A DNA stretch of 64,000 nt from Bradysia coprophila. Its lineage: Eukaryota > Arthropoda > Insecta > Diptera > Sciaridae. Shown in pieces: positions 12,290-23,776 of this stretch (the first letter of the stretch is position 1; the number at the start of each line of letters is the position of its first letter). A program made the position numbers and the translations under genes. The DNA lies in the NCBI RefSeq assembly GCF_014529535.1, contig NW_023503474.1, positions 448,997 to 512,996 of the forward strand. The letters run 5' to 3'. The notes under the pieces were generated by a model that worked only from the letters and a program-made list of their open reading frames with translations, did not search any database and was not told where the DNA came from.

Positions 12290-12368
12290 AAAATAATTCT
12301 GACAGACAGGTTTCTATGAAAATCTAACATAACAACGAAAAACCGGCCTGTATGTCAGAATTATCTCT
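12290..12368. repeat. short fold-back, about 79 bp
   Basis: ATAATTCTGACA followed by ACAGG is mirrored by CCTGTATGTCAGAATTAT. Confidence 0.6.
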
Positions 12369-12417
12369 ATAAAGTACTTTTGCTGTAAGTTACATAGCCA
12401 AAACACTGAATCCAATA

Positions 12418-12615
12418 GGTTTGTTCCAAGTAACTGTAAGCACGAACTTTGACAACCCGAACACCGACAATTTCATCTATAGCAACGTCGCTCACGTCAT
12501 ATTTCATACAAATCGAGCAACGTCGCCTACGCGATTTACACCGAGATATTATTGACTATTGAGGTTATAATTCTGTGCATGAAATTTGACAATTCATATG
12601 GCCTTGGAACAAACC
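12418..12615. mobile_element. Tc1/mariner-like MITE, TA-flanked
   Basis: Terminal inverted repeats GGTTTGTTCCAAG... and ...CTTGGAACAAACC are flanked on each side by TA. A relative lies at 43314-43500 with the same ends. TA flanking is suggestive rather than diagnostic because it is itself palindromic. Confidence 0.65.
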
Positions 12616-12617
12616 TA

Positions 12618-13100
12618 TTAAAGCCAAGGTTGTTTATGCATTTATATTAATTAAAAAAAATTGTAAGACTACTTACGTTAATAGATCTCCTTGGTTTGCG
12701 AAACTGATGACAGCACAGTGTAGCGGATTACTTTGACGATTTTGTGTGCGAGATAATCATAGCAAACATCGCAAAAGCGGAATATTATTAAAATTCCTAC
12801 GAAATCAGCAACAAATTTTAGACATTTTTTCGAGCAATTCAACGCTTTCATTTTCCTTGACTTCAAATATAAACATTTCACGGTTACTAAAAGTGTTCAA
12901 TTTAATTTTCTATGTTAACTGTTTGTTTTCCTAAAAAAATATTTCAAAAACTTCCCCTCTTTGCGAAGTTGGCTGTTAGTTTGCACACAAATTTTGGTAT
13001 GCGATCGCACTGTTAGTGGTCAACCGAAGAGATCTATATACTCTATATATCTATAGATACGAAAAGTCATAAGGATCCAGGCCTGGCATAGGTTTCTTCC
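12618..13100. other. non-coding stretch
   Basis: No recognised gene. Short open frames on both strands between 12678 and 12934 have no family resemblance. Confidence 0.4.
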
Positions 13101-13288
13101 AAGGCCGTTCAAAATGTCAATTGTCATCCACAGAGAAGCCAACACAACCTCACTTTGAAGTTGCAACGAACAAATTTGTTTAATTTGCGGTCATGTTTGC
13201 TTCTGTGGATGACGGTCGGTTGTTTTCGGCCTGTCAAAATTCGTTTTTACCGTATGATGAAAGAAATCTATTTTGTGTGGAAAAAATC

Positions 13289-13515
13289 AAGGCTGAAAAC
13301 TTTGAGGAGGTCACACAGATCTCCATTTTATTAGGTACGCGGGAAGTTCCCGCCGGGAACAAACCACTTCTGATGCGTTTACATATGAAAAAAATTCCCC
13401 ACATCGTCATGATGACAAGAATCATCACACGAGGTGAATTTTTGTGTGAAATCCGTCATTTTATCGTACTCACGCATGTGTATTTGCGTGAACTTCCCAA
13501 AGTGTACAAGCCTTG
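13289..13515. mobile_element. hAT-type MITE (family CAAGGCTG), 227 bp
   Basis: The termini CAAGGCTG and CAGCCTTG-like AAGCCTTG share internal blocks with the copies at 18402-18625 and 19828-20013: GAGGTCACRCAGAT, a TTTATTAG block, and ACGCGGG. Flanks GAAAAAAT and GAGAAAAT (7 of 8 identical) look like an aged 8-bp target duplication. An open frame from 13193 to 13525 crosses it and is not credited. It sits inside an older inverted repeat that includes GTCATCCACAG motifs at about 13124 and 13680. Confidence 0.75.
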
Positions 13516-13559
13516 GAGAAAATAAGGTGAATCAGGTTAACACCGCACATGAAAAGCAC

Positions 13560-13735
13560 GAAAAGAGATCTGTTTAGAGTGCAGGTGCAAAGTGCAGTTT
13601 ACTGTCAAATGTCATCCACATAGCCATAACCTCAACACTTTTCCATACATTTTGTCAACAACATTGTTTGGTTATGTTGTCTGTGGATGACGATTAACAT
13701 TTTGATGTTGCACTTGGAAGAGACCTACAGACCTA
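13560..13735. repeat. fold-back with GTCATCCACA motifs
   Basis: AATGTCATCCACATAGCC at about 13607 is mirrored by TGTCTGTGGATGACGATT at about 13680, and CATAACC/GGTTATG pairs lie inside. Related motifs appear at about 13124, 32850 and 43385. Confidence 0.55.
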
Positions 13736-13955
13736 CATGTTTTTCGAAGTACTGAAAAGATGGCAACACTGCATGACTTGAATAGGCTGCGTACATTGGT
13801 TGAATTAAATCAGCTGTCACACACAATGTTGTGACGGTTGTGACTTTTGTGAGGAGGAAAACGTTTGACGCGTAGTTGTTTATTGTTTATCATTTCGGAA
13901 ACAGCACAGAAAAAAGTGTCCCGGAAATTTCTCAATAAATTTAGTTATCAACAAA

Positions 13956-15641
13956 ATGACAAATTCCACTAAATCAGAGGAAATAACGCTAGGCGCTGAC
14001 TGCGAACTAAGATTCGAAATTGAATCCAAAGAATCCATCACCGTCGAGGTATTTCATCATATTATCTAAATCTCCACGACTTGGAATTATCTCAAAACGT
14101 TTGTTCCCCCGTTGTGGCGTCAATCCTTTTTTCCCGTTACACTGCGCAGTCCAACTGCCAAACTTAAACTTTCTTTCAAATTTCCAACCCTCTCTTTCTC
14201 TCTTCCAGTTAAAGTCCGGCTTTGCTGAACTTTTCGGCACCGAACTAGCCAAAGGCAAACAGTACGAATTCCACCAGGGTGCCAAAGTGGCCATTTTCAC
14301 CTTCCACGGTTGCGTTCTACTGGTAAAGGGAAAGTCAGACGTCAGCTATGTGGCCAAAGAAACACCGATGGTGCAATACCTGAACACACACACCGCCTTG
14401 GAGCAGCTGCGAACAAATGCCGAAGAGAAATCGTCGCAAGGACCGATTGTCATGATTGTGGGACCGCAAGATGTGGGCAAATCGACACTGTGTCGCATAC
14501 TATTGAACTATGCCGTGCGAATGGGTCGTCGACCGATTTATGTGGACATCGATGTTGGGCAAGGTAGTATCTCGTGTCCGGGCACGATTGGTGCGTTGCT
14601 CGTTGAACGGCCGGCAACGATTGAGGAGGGATTTTCACAGCAAGCTCCACTCGTCTATAACTTTGGTCACGTATCACCCGGTGCTAATAACAAACTGTAC
14701 AAACTGCTGGTGAGCAAACTCGCCGAGGTGTCGTTGGAGCGATTACAGACCAACAAGAAAGGTAAGAGTTTTGACATTTTGGTAACGCGATCCCGTGGAA
14801 TTGACTCAATTTCGTTCTGAAACAGGCAAATCGTCCGGAATGATCATCAACACATGCGGCTGGGTCAAAGGTGACGGATATCAACACTTATTACATGCGG
14901 CACAAGCATTCGAAGTGGGAGCCATTTTCGTTCTGGACCAGGAGCGTCTGTACAACGAACTGTTACGCGACATACCGAAATTCGTGCAAGTCGTCTATTT
15001 GCCGAAAAGTGGCGGCGTAAGTTCTACCGATCTCCGGGGCAATAAAAATTTATTTCTTTCAACTGTCTCTTTAACCCTTTCTAGGTTGTCGAACGGACGA
15101 AACAACTTCGCATCGAAAGTCGTGATCAACGGATCCGCGAATATTTCTATGGACTGCGGTCGCCCCTTTATCCACATTCGTTCGATGTGAAATGGTCAGA
15201 CGTACAGATTTACAAAATCGGAGCACCAGCACTGCCCGACTCGTGTATGCCGTTGGGAATGAAGGTAAGAGCCTTTTTTGTTAGAACAAATTGAGAGATG
15301 ACACTGAACGCTGTCATTACAGACGGAAGACAACATGACAAAGCTAGTGACCATACAACCGTCCACTGCTCTGCTGCATCACATACTGGCTGTGAGTTTT
15401 GCGGCACCGGACAGCGGAAGTGATGACATCATCCAAACCAATGTCGTTGGTTTCATTTGCGTGTAAGTGTTCGTCGGGTCAGTGCGGACCGTTTTCTGAT
15501 CAGTTTTTAATTCAAAATGAACTTTGCAGCACCAACGTTGATACCGACCGACAAACGTTAACAGTTCTATCGCCTCAGCCACGACCACTGCCCAACACCG
15601 TATTTTTAGTGTCCGAGGTGCAATTTATGGACAGCCACTGA
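13956..15641 (+). CDS. Clp1: Polyribonucleotide 5'-hydroxyl-kinase / cleavage factor subunit Clp1
   Basis: Six exons: 13956-14048, 14209-14761, 14826-15016, 15085-15264, 15323-15462 and 15530-15641. All introns are GT-AG and phases match, giving 422 aa against about 425 in human CLP1. The family phosphorylates RNA 5'-OH ends and works in pre-mRNA 3'-end cleavage (CF II) and with the tRNA-splicing endonuclease in the nucleus. The N-terminal beta domain is followed by Walker [10 protein letters not shown] (about 116-124), then [19 protein letters not shown] and [11 protein letters not shown]. The C-terminal domain ends in [12 protein letters not shown]. The start is the first ATG after an in-frame-free leader, matches the family N-terminus (ELRFEIE), and has ACAAAATGAC context. 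Convergent with CWC27, with stops 48 bp apart. In Drosophila the orthologue is called crowded by cid (cbc). Nothing suggests decay. Confidence 0.97.
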
Positions 15642-15689
15642 TTCGAAATACAAAAATTTTTGATTTTTCTCAACGCAAAAAAGAATCTT

Positions 15690-17936
15690 TTATTTCCTGT
15701 TCGATCGACTGCTACTACCGCCTGGCTTATCGCCGCGTTTACGTTTATTCAACGGATTCCGTGGATCGTAAACGTCGTACCAATCGTCCTGTTTAGTAGA
15801 GGCGTCCTTCGCTAACACAGCAACGGCACTGTGCTCAAATTGAAGTGTATGTGACAACCAGTCGTCTGCGGGATGGAACAGAATGCGGAATTGATTAGAG
15901 GGAAATTTGTTGCTTTTTTTTCTGATCACTCACCTCCAACGATATCATCGTCATTGTTGTCATTAACGGCTCTGATGCGCCTCGACGACGATTCCCCTTC
16001 GGCCTCTTCCTCTTTTTCCTTCGCTTTCTCCAGTTTATTTTTGAATTTCGATAACAGTGCCAATGTCTGCTGTTCCCTGCAGGTGGAATACATTGCGGTT
16101 AGGTCTTTTGAATCCCCACTTGTCGATACGACAAATAGCAACCTCAATCTGAAGTACTAGATTGAAATGATCGAATTCTGGGTGAAATCGACGATCTACA
16201 TTTCCAGACATTCGACGTTGGGGACAATTACCTCAGCGCTCCCTTCTTCGGCATATCCTTTTGCAGGTGGGAATATTTCCTCTGTTCACTTTCGTACTGT
16301 GCCACCAGTTCGTTGGTGACTTTCTTCTCCTCTTTGGCCGTCACCTCCTTTTCCAACAATTGATTCTTCGCCTTTTTGTCTTTGCTGTATTCCTTCTTCA
16401 GCGAAACGATCTGTTCGCGGATCTCGTCGCTGCAGATGAATGGAAAGGAAATCTGATTAAATTACCAAACACCGTCGTGATTCGTCACTCACGCCTTCTT
16501 CTTCCTCTTAATTTGTCGTTCTCGCTCCAGTTCGTTGCCGAATTCGTCACTGTCCGAGTCGGACACAGGTACAATTTCTTCCACTTTGGATTCATTCTTT
16601 TCGGGCGCTCGCTCGTTGCGCTTTTCGCTGGACCGTGACGATTTCAATTTATTTCTGATTTTTGCCATAACTTCCTCGGGATCTTCGGACTCATTGGTTT
16701 CGAATGGTTCGTCGTCATCTTTTTCCACTTTAACAAACGTTCCCGTTTCTTTGCTCAGTTTCGGATCGTCCAGGACGTCGTGCGTTGATTTCGCCTTACC
16801 GGCCACCTTTTGAACGAACTCATTTGTTTGCTCTTCGTCTTCTTCGGCTGTAAGTAAATAGCAGAGCGTAATGATGTAAGACTCTTCCGGATATAGAAAT
16901 TCGAGGGGAGTGTGCGTACGGAGAACAGAATCGGAAGAATTGATCCTCTCTTCTTTTGTACGCAGACCCTCCCACATATGGGAGATGAAGTCACCCATAG
17001 CAGTTCCTTTCGAACCCTTCTTGCCATCAAATGTCTTACCTTCATCGCCAAACGAAAGGAGACCGAAATTCCTAAACGAAAAATGTGTGTCGTTAGCGAG
17101 CACATCCATATCACAAACGATTCCGTCCTCCATTCACACTTACTTGACTCCCTTCTCCCTTTTCTGTTTCTTTTCCTTTTTCTCCTCCCGTCCCGTCACT
17201 CTGGGCACAATGTCATCGAACGGATTCAACAGTATTTCCGCCTTCAATATCTTGTGCGGATACATTGGCCGTTCGTTATGGTCAACGATTCCCTCCTCCA
17301 ACTTCAGCATATTGAAAACGGTGTCGCCGGTAACCTTACCGAATATGGTGTGCTTGTTCTGCAGTTCCATCGCTTCGCCCAATGTGAAAAAGAACTGGGA
17401 CGCGTTGTCATCTCGACCCGAATTGGCCATAGCAAGTAGACCGCGACGCGTGAATCGCAACCGACTGTGGAATTCGTCTTTGAATGTACCGCCGTAGATC
17501 TGATTGGTCGAAGAATGAGAAGAAGAAAATTCATTTGCTGTCCGACTAAGCTGCGAGCACACTTACAGATTCGCCGCCAGTTCCGTCTCCATTCGGATCG
17601 CCACCTTAAACATGAGAAGTAGAAAGAAGAATTTAATCAGACGCCGTGTGCCCATCAATCCAATCTGCACAATTTACCCTGTACAATGAATCCCTTGACC
17701 AGCCGATGGAAAATTGTGTTGTTGTAGTATCCCTCCATGCATAATTGAATGAAATTTCTGCATGTTTTCGGCGCTTCACGAGTCCACAGTTCGATATCGA
17801 TGTCACCAACGGATGTTTTCAGTAGAATCTAGCGACGGGAATTGGACGATTAAATTTTTAATCAGGACTATGACTGTCAGGTGCCTGTGTATACCTTGCC
17901 CGACGTTGGGGGCTCCTGAATGTAAATGTTACTCAT
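15690..17936 (-). CDS. CWC27: Spliceosome-associated cyclophilin-like protein CWC27
   Basis: Nine exons on the minus strand: 17936-17895, 17828-17678, 17604-17567, 17499-17144, 17071-17040, 16847-16493, 16429-16232, 16076-15934 and 15865-15690. All are GT-AG with consistent phases, encoding about 496 aa (human 472). The start MSNIYIQEPP is the invariant family N-terminus. A cyclophilin-type PPIase domain occupies roughly residues 10-175 (FHR...GFIVQGGDPNG, DNASQFFFTLG, NKHTIFGKV). The position of the catalytic Trp of cyclophilin A is Glu here (MELQNKH), as in human CWC27, so isomerase activity is probably lost. NFGLLSFGDE, a charged coiled-coil region, TLALLSKFKNKL and the C-terminal YDPRNPLNKRKR all match the family. 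It acts in the activated spliceosome with CWC22/eIF4A3. AATAAA overlaps the stop codon (15688-15693), so the 3' UTR must be very short and may overlap Clp1's. Confidence 0.96.
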
Positions 17937-18401
17937 TATCACGATCTATTTTCCACTTAATTACAGATGAGGATGATTGTATTCGATTGTAAACAATCCA
18001 TTCAAAACATCGGATTAGTTGCAAAACTGTCAAATTGACGTACAGAGGAAATAAATCTTAAAATGGTCTGTACCACAGATGCCATATGGTCAGTTACCTT
18101 CAATGGTTTCATCTTCATCGATACTTGTCCTACGTATTCTTTCGAGACTTATAGAGATCTAGATGGAAAGACCCATTGTATGTAACACATTTAAACTAAA
18201 TCTTGAAGTTGAGTTTGATGTGTACATTTGATTACCTTTCTAATGACACCCCACACGACCATGTACGCTTCGTGTACCTAGAGAAATTTCTGTAAGAAAA
18301 GGGTAATCTTTCACGGTTTTTTCGGTTGAAAACTTCAACTGCATGTATCTCAGTATGGATGAATTTTCAACCCAATAAGACCATATTTACCCCGAAAGTA
18401 C

Positions 18402-18625
18402 CAAGGCTGTATACTTTGGGTCACGCAGATACAGATACGCGGGTTACACACCACAGTTGATGATAAAATGGCCGATTTCATACAAAAATTCACCTACTCT
18501 GATGATTCTCGTCGTCTTGATGATGTGGTGAATTTTTTGTATATGTAAAGTCATCAGAAGTGGTGTGTTCCCGCGTATCTAATAAAATGGCGGTCTGCGT
18601 GACCTCCCCAAAGTATACAGCCTTG
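18402..18625. mobile_element. hAT-type MITE (family CAAGGCTG), 224 bp
   Basis: Ends CAAGGCTGTATACTTTGGG and CCCAAAGTATACAGCCTTG, with GGTCACGCAGA, ACGCGGGTTACACACCAC and a hairpin core. No clean 8-bp flanking repeat is left (GAAAGTAC against CATGCAAT). It matches the copy at 19828-20013. Confidence 0.8.
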
Positions 18626-18847
18626 CATGCAATTACCTTTCTAATGAAACCCCACACAATAACCCTTACGGCTCGTGTAACTGGAGAAATTTTTAAAAGA
18701 AAAGTGCAAGTTTTCGATTTTTGAGGACATCTCTCTCACACAAGCTTCGAAGAATTTTTTTGAAAGTTGTTCTGGTTTCTAGGGTTGAAGTCCTTTCTAG
18801 GTACGTATAGGTCACACCATAGCATTTTCGTGTGGCGTTTTGAGCTC

Positions 18848-19285
18848 CGAAAATTGACATTTTTACTTTCGGTTCCCTTAGCAAGCATGAAATAGTTATT
18901 TACGTATCGATTGAGTAGGCCGAAAGAGTTACGTATTAAGTTTTGTATGCTTGCTAAGAGGACCGAAAGTAAAGACATGTCAATTGAAGGGGCGAATTGA
19001 CAGCTTTACTTTCGGTCCTCTCAGCAAGCATACAATAGTTATTTGTGTATCTGTTTTGGACGTTTGATTTTAGGCAATCTTGCGAGTTGTAGCCCGAACG
19101 AAGTGAGGGCTACATGCGAAAGTGCCTAAAATCAAACGTCCAAAACAGATACTCAACAAAATTTTTCATGTAAGGGGTCGAAAACCCGAGAAAAATCTCG
19201 AAACTCCCTCATTTTCGGCCCCGACACATGAAAAACTTAATACGTAACTCTTTCGGCCTACTCAATCGGTACGTAAATAACTATA
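18848..19285. repeat. compound palindromes inside the 18-21 kb complex
   Basis: TGTATGCTTGCTAAGAGG at about 18947 is mirrored near 19015. GTTACGTATTAAGTTTT at about 18930 is mirrored near 19228. The block ATCTGTTTTGGACG at about 19054 through TAGGCA is mirrored at about 19115-19150. A relative of this last block lies at 41168-41270. A 58-bp direct repeat (18848 and 18996) is also present. Confidence 0.65.
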
Positions 19286-19437
19286 GTTGTTTGACCTGAG
19301 AAAGCTGAGCAGTTTATGAAAATTTCGTTAAACTGCTAACTCAAGGCTGGTCATCCAACTCAAGGTTCTGAAAAAACCAGGTTAAGACCAATGAATGTAC
19401 AAACCAGGTATGGTCTGTTCATACAATCCGGAGGACA

Positions 19438-20648
19438 TAGAGGTGTGCGCCGAGCGAAAATTCTCGGCGGCGGCTAGTCGAGTGTAGTGGTTCCGGCGGC
19501 GGCCAGCCATAACAGGTTTTTATCGGCGGCTCGGCTCAGCCGCAGCGCGCCGATCCATTTAATAGGGAATTTAAATTGTCTTTTTTTAGTGATTAGTGAC
19601 TACGAGTGAATTAAGTAATTTTGCATTTTCTGTTTTCTTGTCGAACCTGAATATCCTCCCATCAGTTACTTATAAAGACTCATATTCTCATTCGCAAAAA
19701 CGCATTGGGAGTGATTTTCCTGAAAGTCCGGGTGCCGAAATTGAAAGTATTTTAATCGCGGTTATATTGATCGACAGATCTTGTTTCCTAGAAGCACTTT
19801 TCTTACAAAAATTTCTCCAGTTACACGCAAGGCTGTATACTTTGTTGAGGTCACGCAGATGCAGATACGCGGGTTGCACACCACATTTCATACAAAGAAT
19901 TTACGACGTCATACAAATTCAATTTTGGTGAATTTGTTTGTGTGGAAAAAATGTGGTCCAGCGTATCTAATAAAATGGCGATCTGTGTGACCTCCCCAAA
20001 GTATACAGCCTTGGTTACACGAGCGTACAGTGTCGTTTGGGGTGTCATTAGAATGGTAATCACATGTACTATTGAGCCGAATTGGGTTTAAAATTCATCG
20101 TCACTGAAATATGTGCAGTTGAAGTTTTCAATCGAAAAAGACTGAGAACTTACACTGTTCTTACAGGGTTTGGTTTCTAGGGTCGAAGTCCTTTCTTGGT
20201 ACAACTACAAAATTCCACTAGAAAATTGCGTCCGATTTCGGTAGCCAGGTAGCCTGTTTTTCAAAAGAATCCCTCTGCCTTCCGTAGTCAAAAATTGTTT
20301 TTAGGAAGACCATCGCGCAGTAGCTCTACAAGTGAGAGCCCTTTCAGAACAAAACATAATCTATGAATTTCATAGTATGAAACCTCCGATAGGTATACGT
20401 AAAAAACAGTCTCTTATTAAGAAAATCAGAAATGTCTTGGGAGTGATAGCTTTTTAAATAATTAAAATCTGTTAATAGATTGTGCAGCTGATAATTCTAA
20501 CATTTAATGAAATTTAAAAAAATTTCAAGCCGACGAAAAACATCGGCGGCGGTCGGCGGCTGGCTGAAGTTTTTGAATCAGCGGCGGCGTCTTCATTTAC
20601 TCGACTCAGCCGCGCCGCCGGCTGAAAACTCGGCGGCGCACACCTCTA
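19438..20648. mobile_element. hAT-type element (TAGAGGTGTGCGCC ends), 1211 bp
   Basis: Ends TAGAGGTGTGCGCCGA and CGGCGCACACCTCTA are flanked by perfect 8-bp repeats GGAGGACA at 19430-19437 and 20649-20656. GC-rich subterminal CGGCGGC clusters (19460-19560 and 20520-20640) contrast with the AT-rich body and resemble transposase-binding subterminal repeats. No transposase frame remains. It carries the MITE at 19828-20013. Confidence 0.9.
19828..20013. mobile_element. hAT-type MITE (family CAAGGCTG), 186 bp, innermost
   Basis: CAAGGCTGTATACTTTG termini with perfect 8-bp flanking repeats GTTACACG at 19820-19827 and 20014-20021. Confidence 0.93.
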
Positions 20649-20938
20649 GGAGGACATGGCGATTTCATTTAAACAAACTCACCTCTCATGAGAGGTGAGT
20701 TTGTTTATATGAAATCGGTATGTCCTCCGCTCCATACAAAGTTTGACATTCGGCCATACCTTGTGTTGACGTTCATTGGTTAAGACAACTATGAGTTGTA
20801 AACGACACACAAATTGCGTCAACTGCTACGAAATTTATTTGAGAAGAACAACTTACCAAAAACAAAATTCCGAATTTTCCGGAAAAAAAAAACATTTTCT
20901 TCAAGTTGATTGACACTCACAATCTGTACTGAGGGCGT

Positions 20939-20962
20939 CGTTCGTTCGTTCGTTCGTTCGTT
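20939..20962. repeat. (CGTT)n microsatellite
   Basis: Six tandem CGTT units immediately inside the right end of the 19361-20976 element. Confidence 0.9.
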
Positions 20963-21234
20963 CTTTCAGAACCTTGATCCAACTACAACCGAAACTTATT
21001 TTTCGAAACATCTTCTGAAAAGATGTCACCAAAAATGAAATACGAGGAACTCAGATGTAGACTACAATTTTAGTTAAGTACCGGTGCCTCTTAACAGTGT
21101 TACAATGGGTCTTTCCCAAAGTATAATGGGTCTCTCCAGCTAGATCTCTATAGGTCTAAGAAGAATACGTAGACAAGAGAGTGTCGCTGAAGAGGAACAC
21201 ATTCAAGGTAACTGACTATATGAGGTTTCTACAT

Positions 21235-23250
21235 CACGGTTGGTTTGAAACGAGATTAAATAGGGACCGCCGACCACCAATAATTTTTTTTTCATATTTA
21301 TAATGAGTGATGGACAAGAACATCACACAGGAAAAAATTAGCCCGAACCCCTGAGCCGTTTCTGAGAACCAGTGGATGCGCTACCACGAGCAGTCAGACA
21401 CAGCGTGATCACAAATTTTAATGGGGATCGGTAGAGGGAAAAATTCTAAGATATACTGTGTAAAAATTATTGCTTTCGGTCATTTGCTCTCGGAGCAATA
21501 ACTGTTGAAAGTCAAAATTTCACCATTTTCGAAGAGTAATATATCCCTGACAAAGTGACCGACCCAGCCAGTTAAGATTGATTCTAGACGCGGTTAGTAA
21601 GCTCTTTCGAATGACGAAAAAAAATTTTGAAAATATTCTTTTATGGTACATTTTTAGAGAAGTTACTTTTTCCGCTACCCTCGGTGAAATTCGGTCACTT
21701 CTGTACCCTTCTGGTAGCTTTATTTCAAACTTATTTTTCGCTGATATTGTAGCCTGAGGAATAAGCTTTTCAACAATACCAAACATGCCATACTTGATCC
21801 CCAACAAGTACTGTTGATGATTCAGTTTTTCAATCGAAGTCACTCTACTCGCAAATCTGAAGCCCTCGAAAACGAAATTATTAAATTTTACACGGTCAAG
21901 GATCTAGGGATTCTGATTGATAATCTGATGAACTGGCGAGCTCATGCCCTTTCGGTCTCGTCGAAAGTCTTTGCTGGACTCCGATGCTTATGGCCTCATG
22001 CTGGCTACCTTCCTAGATCCGTCAAGCTGACTCTAGTCAAGTCTCTTCTGATGCCTTATTTCACGTACTGCTCGCAAGTCATGGGAAGGTTGCAGGCTTT
22101 GACGAAGAAGGTTCTAGAGAAGGCATTTAAGGGTTGCATTAGGTTCGTTTGTGGCTTGGGCCGTTATGACTCCACCGCAGCAGCCAGCAATGTGCTTCTT
22201 GGCTGCGACTTGTTATCATATTTCGATTTCTTATCATGCGTGCTAATGCATAAGACATTACTCCTTAAAGAGCCTCGTTACCTGTATGAACGCATAACCC
22301 CCACCTCAAATACGCGAACTTTTAATCTGGTTATGCCGAGAGTGAGAGGAGACATAATGTCGCGGTCTTTTTTCGCGGGTGGGGTCTCGACTTATAACTC
22401 ATTGCCACCGAATATTAAAAAAATTAAATCGTTAACTGGCTTTAAGGTTGCATGCAGGGACCATTTTTGTGTCTAAGATTCATGTGTTGTACCCATTTCG
22501 TTATTTCATCGTTTCAGTGACTGAGTTATTTGCCTACGTCCACGAATAATGTGTCGATGCTTGTATGTGATTCTATTGTAGCTCTTTCCCAACTGTGTTT
22601 ATTATTATTTGACTTAAGCGGTTTGTTATCGTACTTTGACTAGATTTACTGCCTGTAGTTATGAACTTACAGTCCGAATTTTTCCTTATATTTAATTATT
22701 AATCTTGCGTTGATTGACATCCTACTGTAATATGTACTAAAAAAGGCTCACAGGTCTTACTCATATTATGACATAAATAAATAAACTAAACTAACTAAAA
22801 AAAAAAAAAAAACTTCTCTAAAAATGTACCATAAAAGAACTTTTTCAAATTTTTTTTTTTCGTCATTTGAAAGAGCTTACTAACCGCGTCTAGAATCAAT
22901 CTTAACTGGCTGGGTCGGTCACTTTGTCAGGGATATATTACTCTTCGAAAATGGTGAAATTTTGACTTTCAACAGTTATTGCTCCGAGAGCAAATGACCG
23001 AAAGCAATAATTTTTACACAGTATATCTTAGAATTTTTCCCTCTACCGATCCCCATTAAAATTTGTGATCAGGCTGTGTCTGACTGCTCGTGGTAGCGCA
23101 TCCACTGGTTCTCAGAAACGGCTCAGGGGTTCGGGCTAATTTTTTTCCTGTGTGATGTTCTTGTCCATCACTCATTATAAATATGAAAAAAAATTATTGG
23201 TGGTCGGCGGTCCCTATTTAATCTCGTTTCAAACCAACCGTGACATAGAA
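21235..23250. repeat. 2-kb fold-back element with about 430-bp arms
   Basis: Arms at 21235-21664 and 22808-23250 are near-perfect reverse complements for more than 400 bp: ACGGTTGGTTTGAAACGAG, the AGGGACCGCCGACCACC block, TCTCGGAGCAATAACTG, GACGCGGTTAGTAAGCTC. The loop (about 1.1 kb) contains a truncated LINE (21830-22811). The arm identity implies recent formation or gene conversion. Confidence 0.88.
21830..22811 (+). pseudogene. 5'-truncated non-LTR retrotransposon with poly(A)
   Basis: An open frame to 22476 encodes only the C-terminal RT region: VKDLGILIDNLMNW, then LVKSLLMPYFTYCSQV, RFVCGLGRYDS and a terminal YNSLPPNIKKIKSLTGFK motif typical of LINE ORF2 ends. The 3' UTR ends in an ACTAAACTAACTAA tract plus about 17 A (22768-22811). 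The catalytic FADD/YADD box and endonuclease are missing, so it cannot mobilise itself. It lies in the loop of the 21.2-23.2 kb fold-back. The clade was not determined. Confidence 0.85.
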
Positions 23251-23567
23251 ACATATACGCAGCTACGGTTTGAGTTTCGGAAATTTATTTTTAAGTTTTT
23301 ATCCAATGAAACTATCCTTAAATTACGTACGTATTACGGTTACTCTCGAACGTAGCCTCACTTTAGTTTCATTTCGCTGCAAAAAAAAATATTATTTAAA
23401 ACTTGACCAGCAGTTCCTGCAATCCTGAGAACAGAGAAGTATTTTCTTTAAACAAAATAAAAAGAGAAAGAAAGACTTTCCTTCTACAGCGATCAACCAC
23501 AACTTTTCTTTTTCTTGGGATCAATTCTTCTTTTCCTGTCATCAGTTTAAATGCATGCCGTTACAGG

Positions 23568-23776
23568 CAAAGTATATAAACACTGAAGGTAACGCAAACG
23601 CTCAGCGGATCACAAAAATTACGGAACCCAAGTTGTGGTGAGTTACGTATGTCGCCAATACATATATTTACAACATGTTGTACGGATGTGTATCGATATA
23701 CAATAAATTCACCACAAAAACTTGGGTTCCATGAGTATTTGTGGATTTGCATTACCTTCAGTGTTTATATACTTTG
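23568..23776. mobile_element. hAT-type MITE (family CAAAGTATATAAACACTG), 209 bp
   Basis: Inverted ends CAAAGTATATAAACACTG... are flanked by perfect 8-bp repeats GTTACAGG at 23560-23567 and 23777-23784. The sister copy is at 29856-30196. Confidence 0.93.

Larger units (their letters stand above)
19361..20976. mobile_element. hAT-type element (family CAAGGTTCTG), 1616 bp with nested insert
   Basis: Ends CAAGGTTCTGAAA and TTTCAGAACCTTG are flanked by perfect 8-bp repeats ATCCAACT at 19353-19360 and 20977-20984. Removing the nested element at 19438-20648 leaves about 400 bp of palindromic, non-coding DNA. The family also occurs at 47326-47971. A partial copy of its inner sequence lies at 31440-31560. 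Confidence 0.9.
18088..21226. repeat. large fold-back element hosting nested insertions
   Basis: The outermost arms match in reverse: CAGTTACCTTCAA at about 18099 against the inverse near 21208, ACGTATTC, CTATAGAGATCTAG-type and CCCATTGTA at about 18130-18180 against about 21100-21170. The inner part is occupied by hAT elements, each separately delimited. Outer boundaries are approximate and no target duplication was resolved. Confidence 0.6.

Noticed and set aside
13193-13525. 110-codon open frame
   Set aside because: Most of it is the CAAGGCTG hAT MITE and its flanking inverted repeat.
16910-17497. Long plus-strand frames opposite CWC27
   Set aside because: Shadows of CWC27 exons 4-6, whose splice sites and family motifs are unambiguous.
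21520-21843. Minus-strand frame at the left arm/loop junction of the fold-back
   Set aside because: It runs through inverted-repeat DNA and has no similarity to transposase or LINE proteins.
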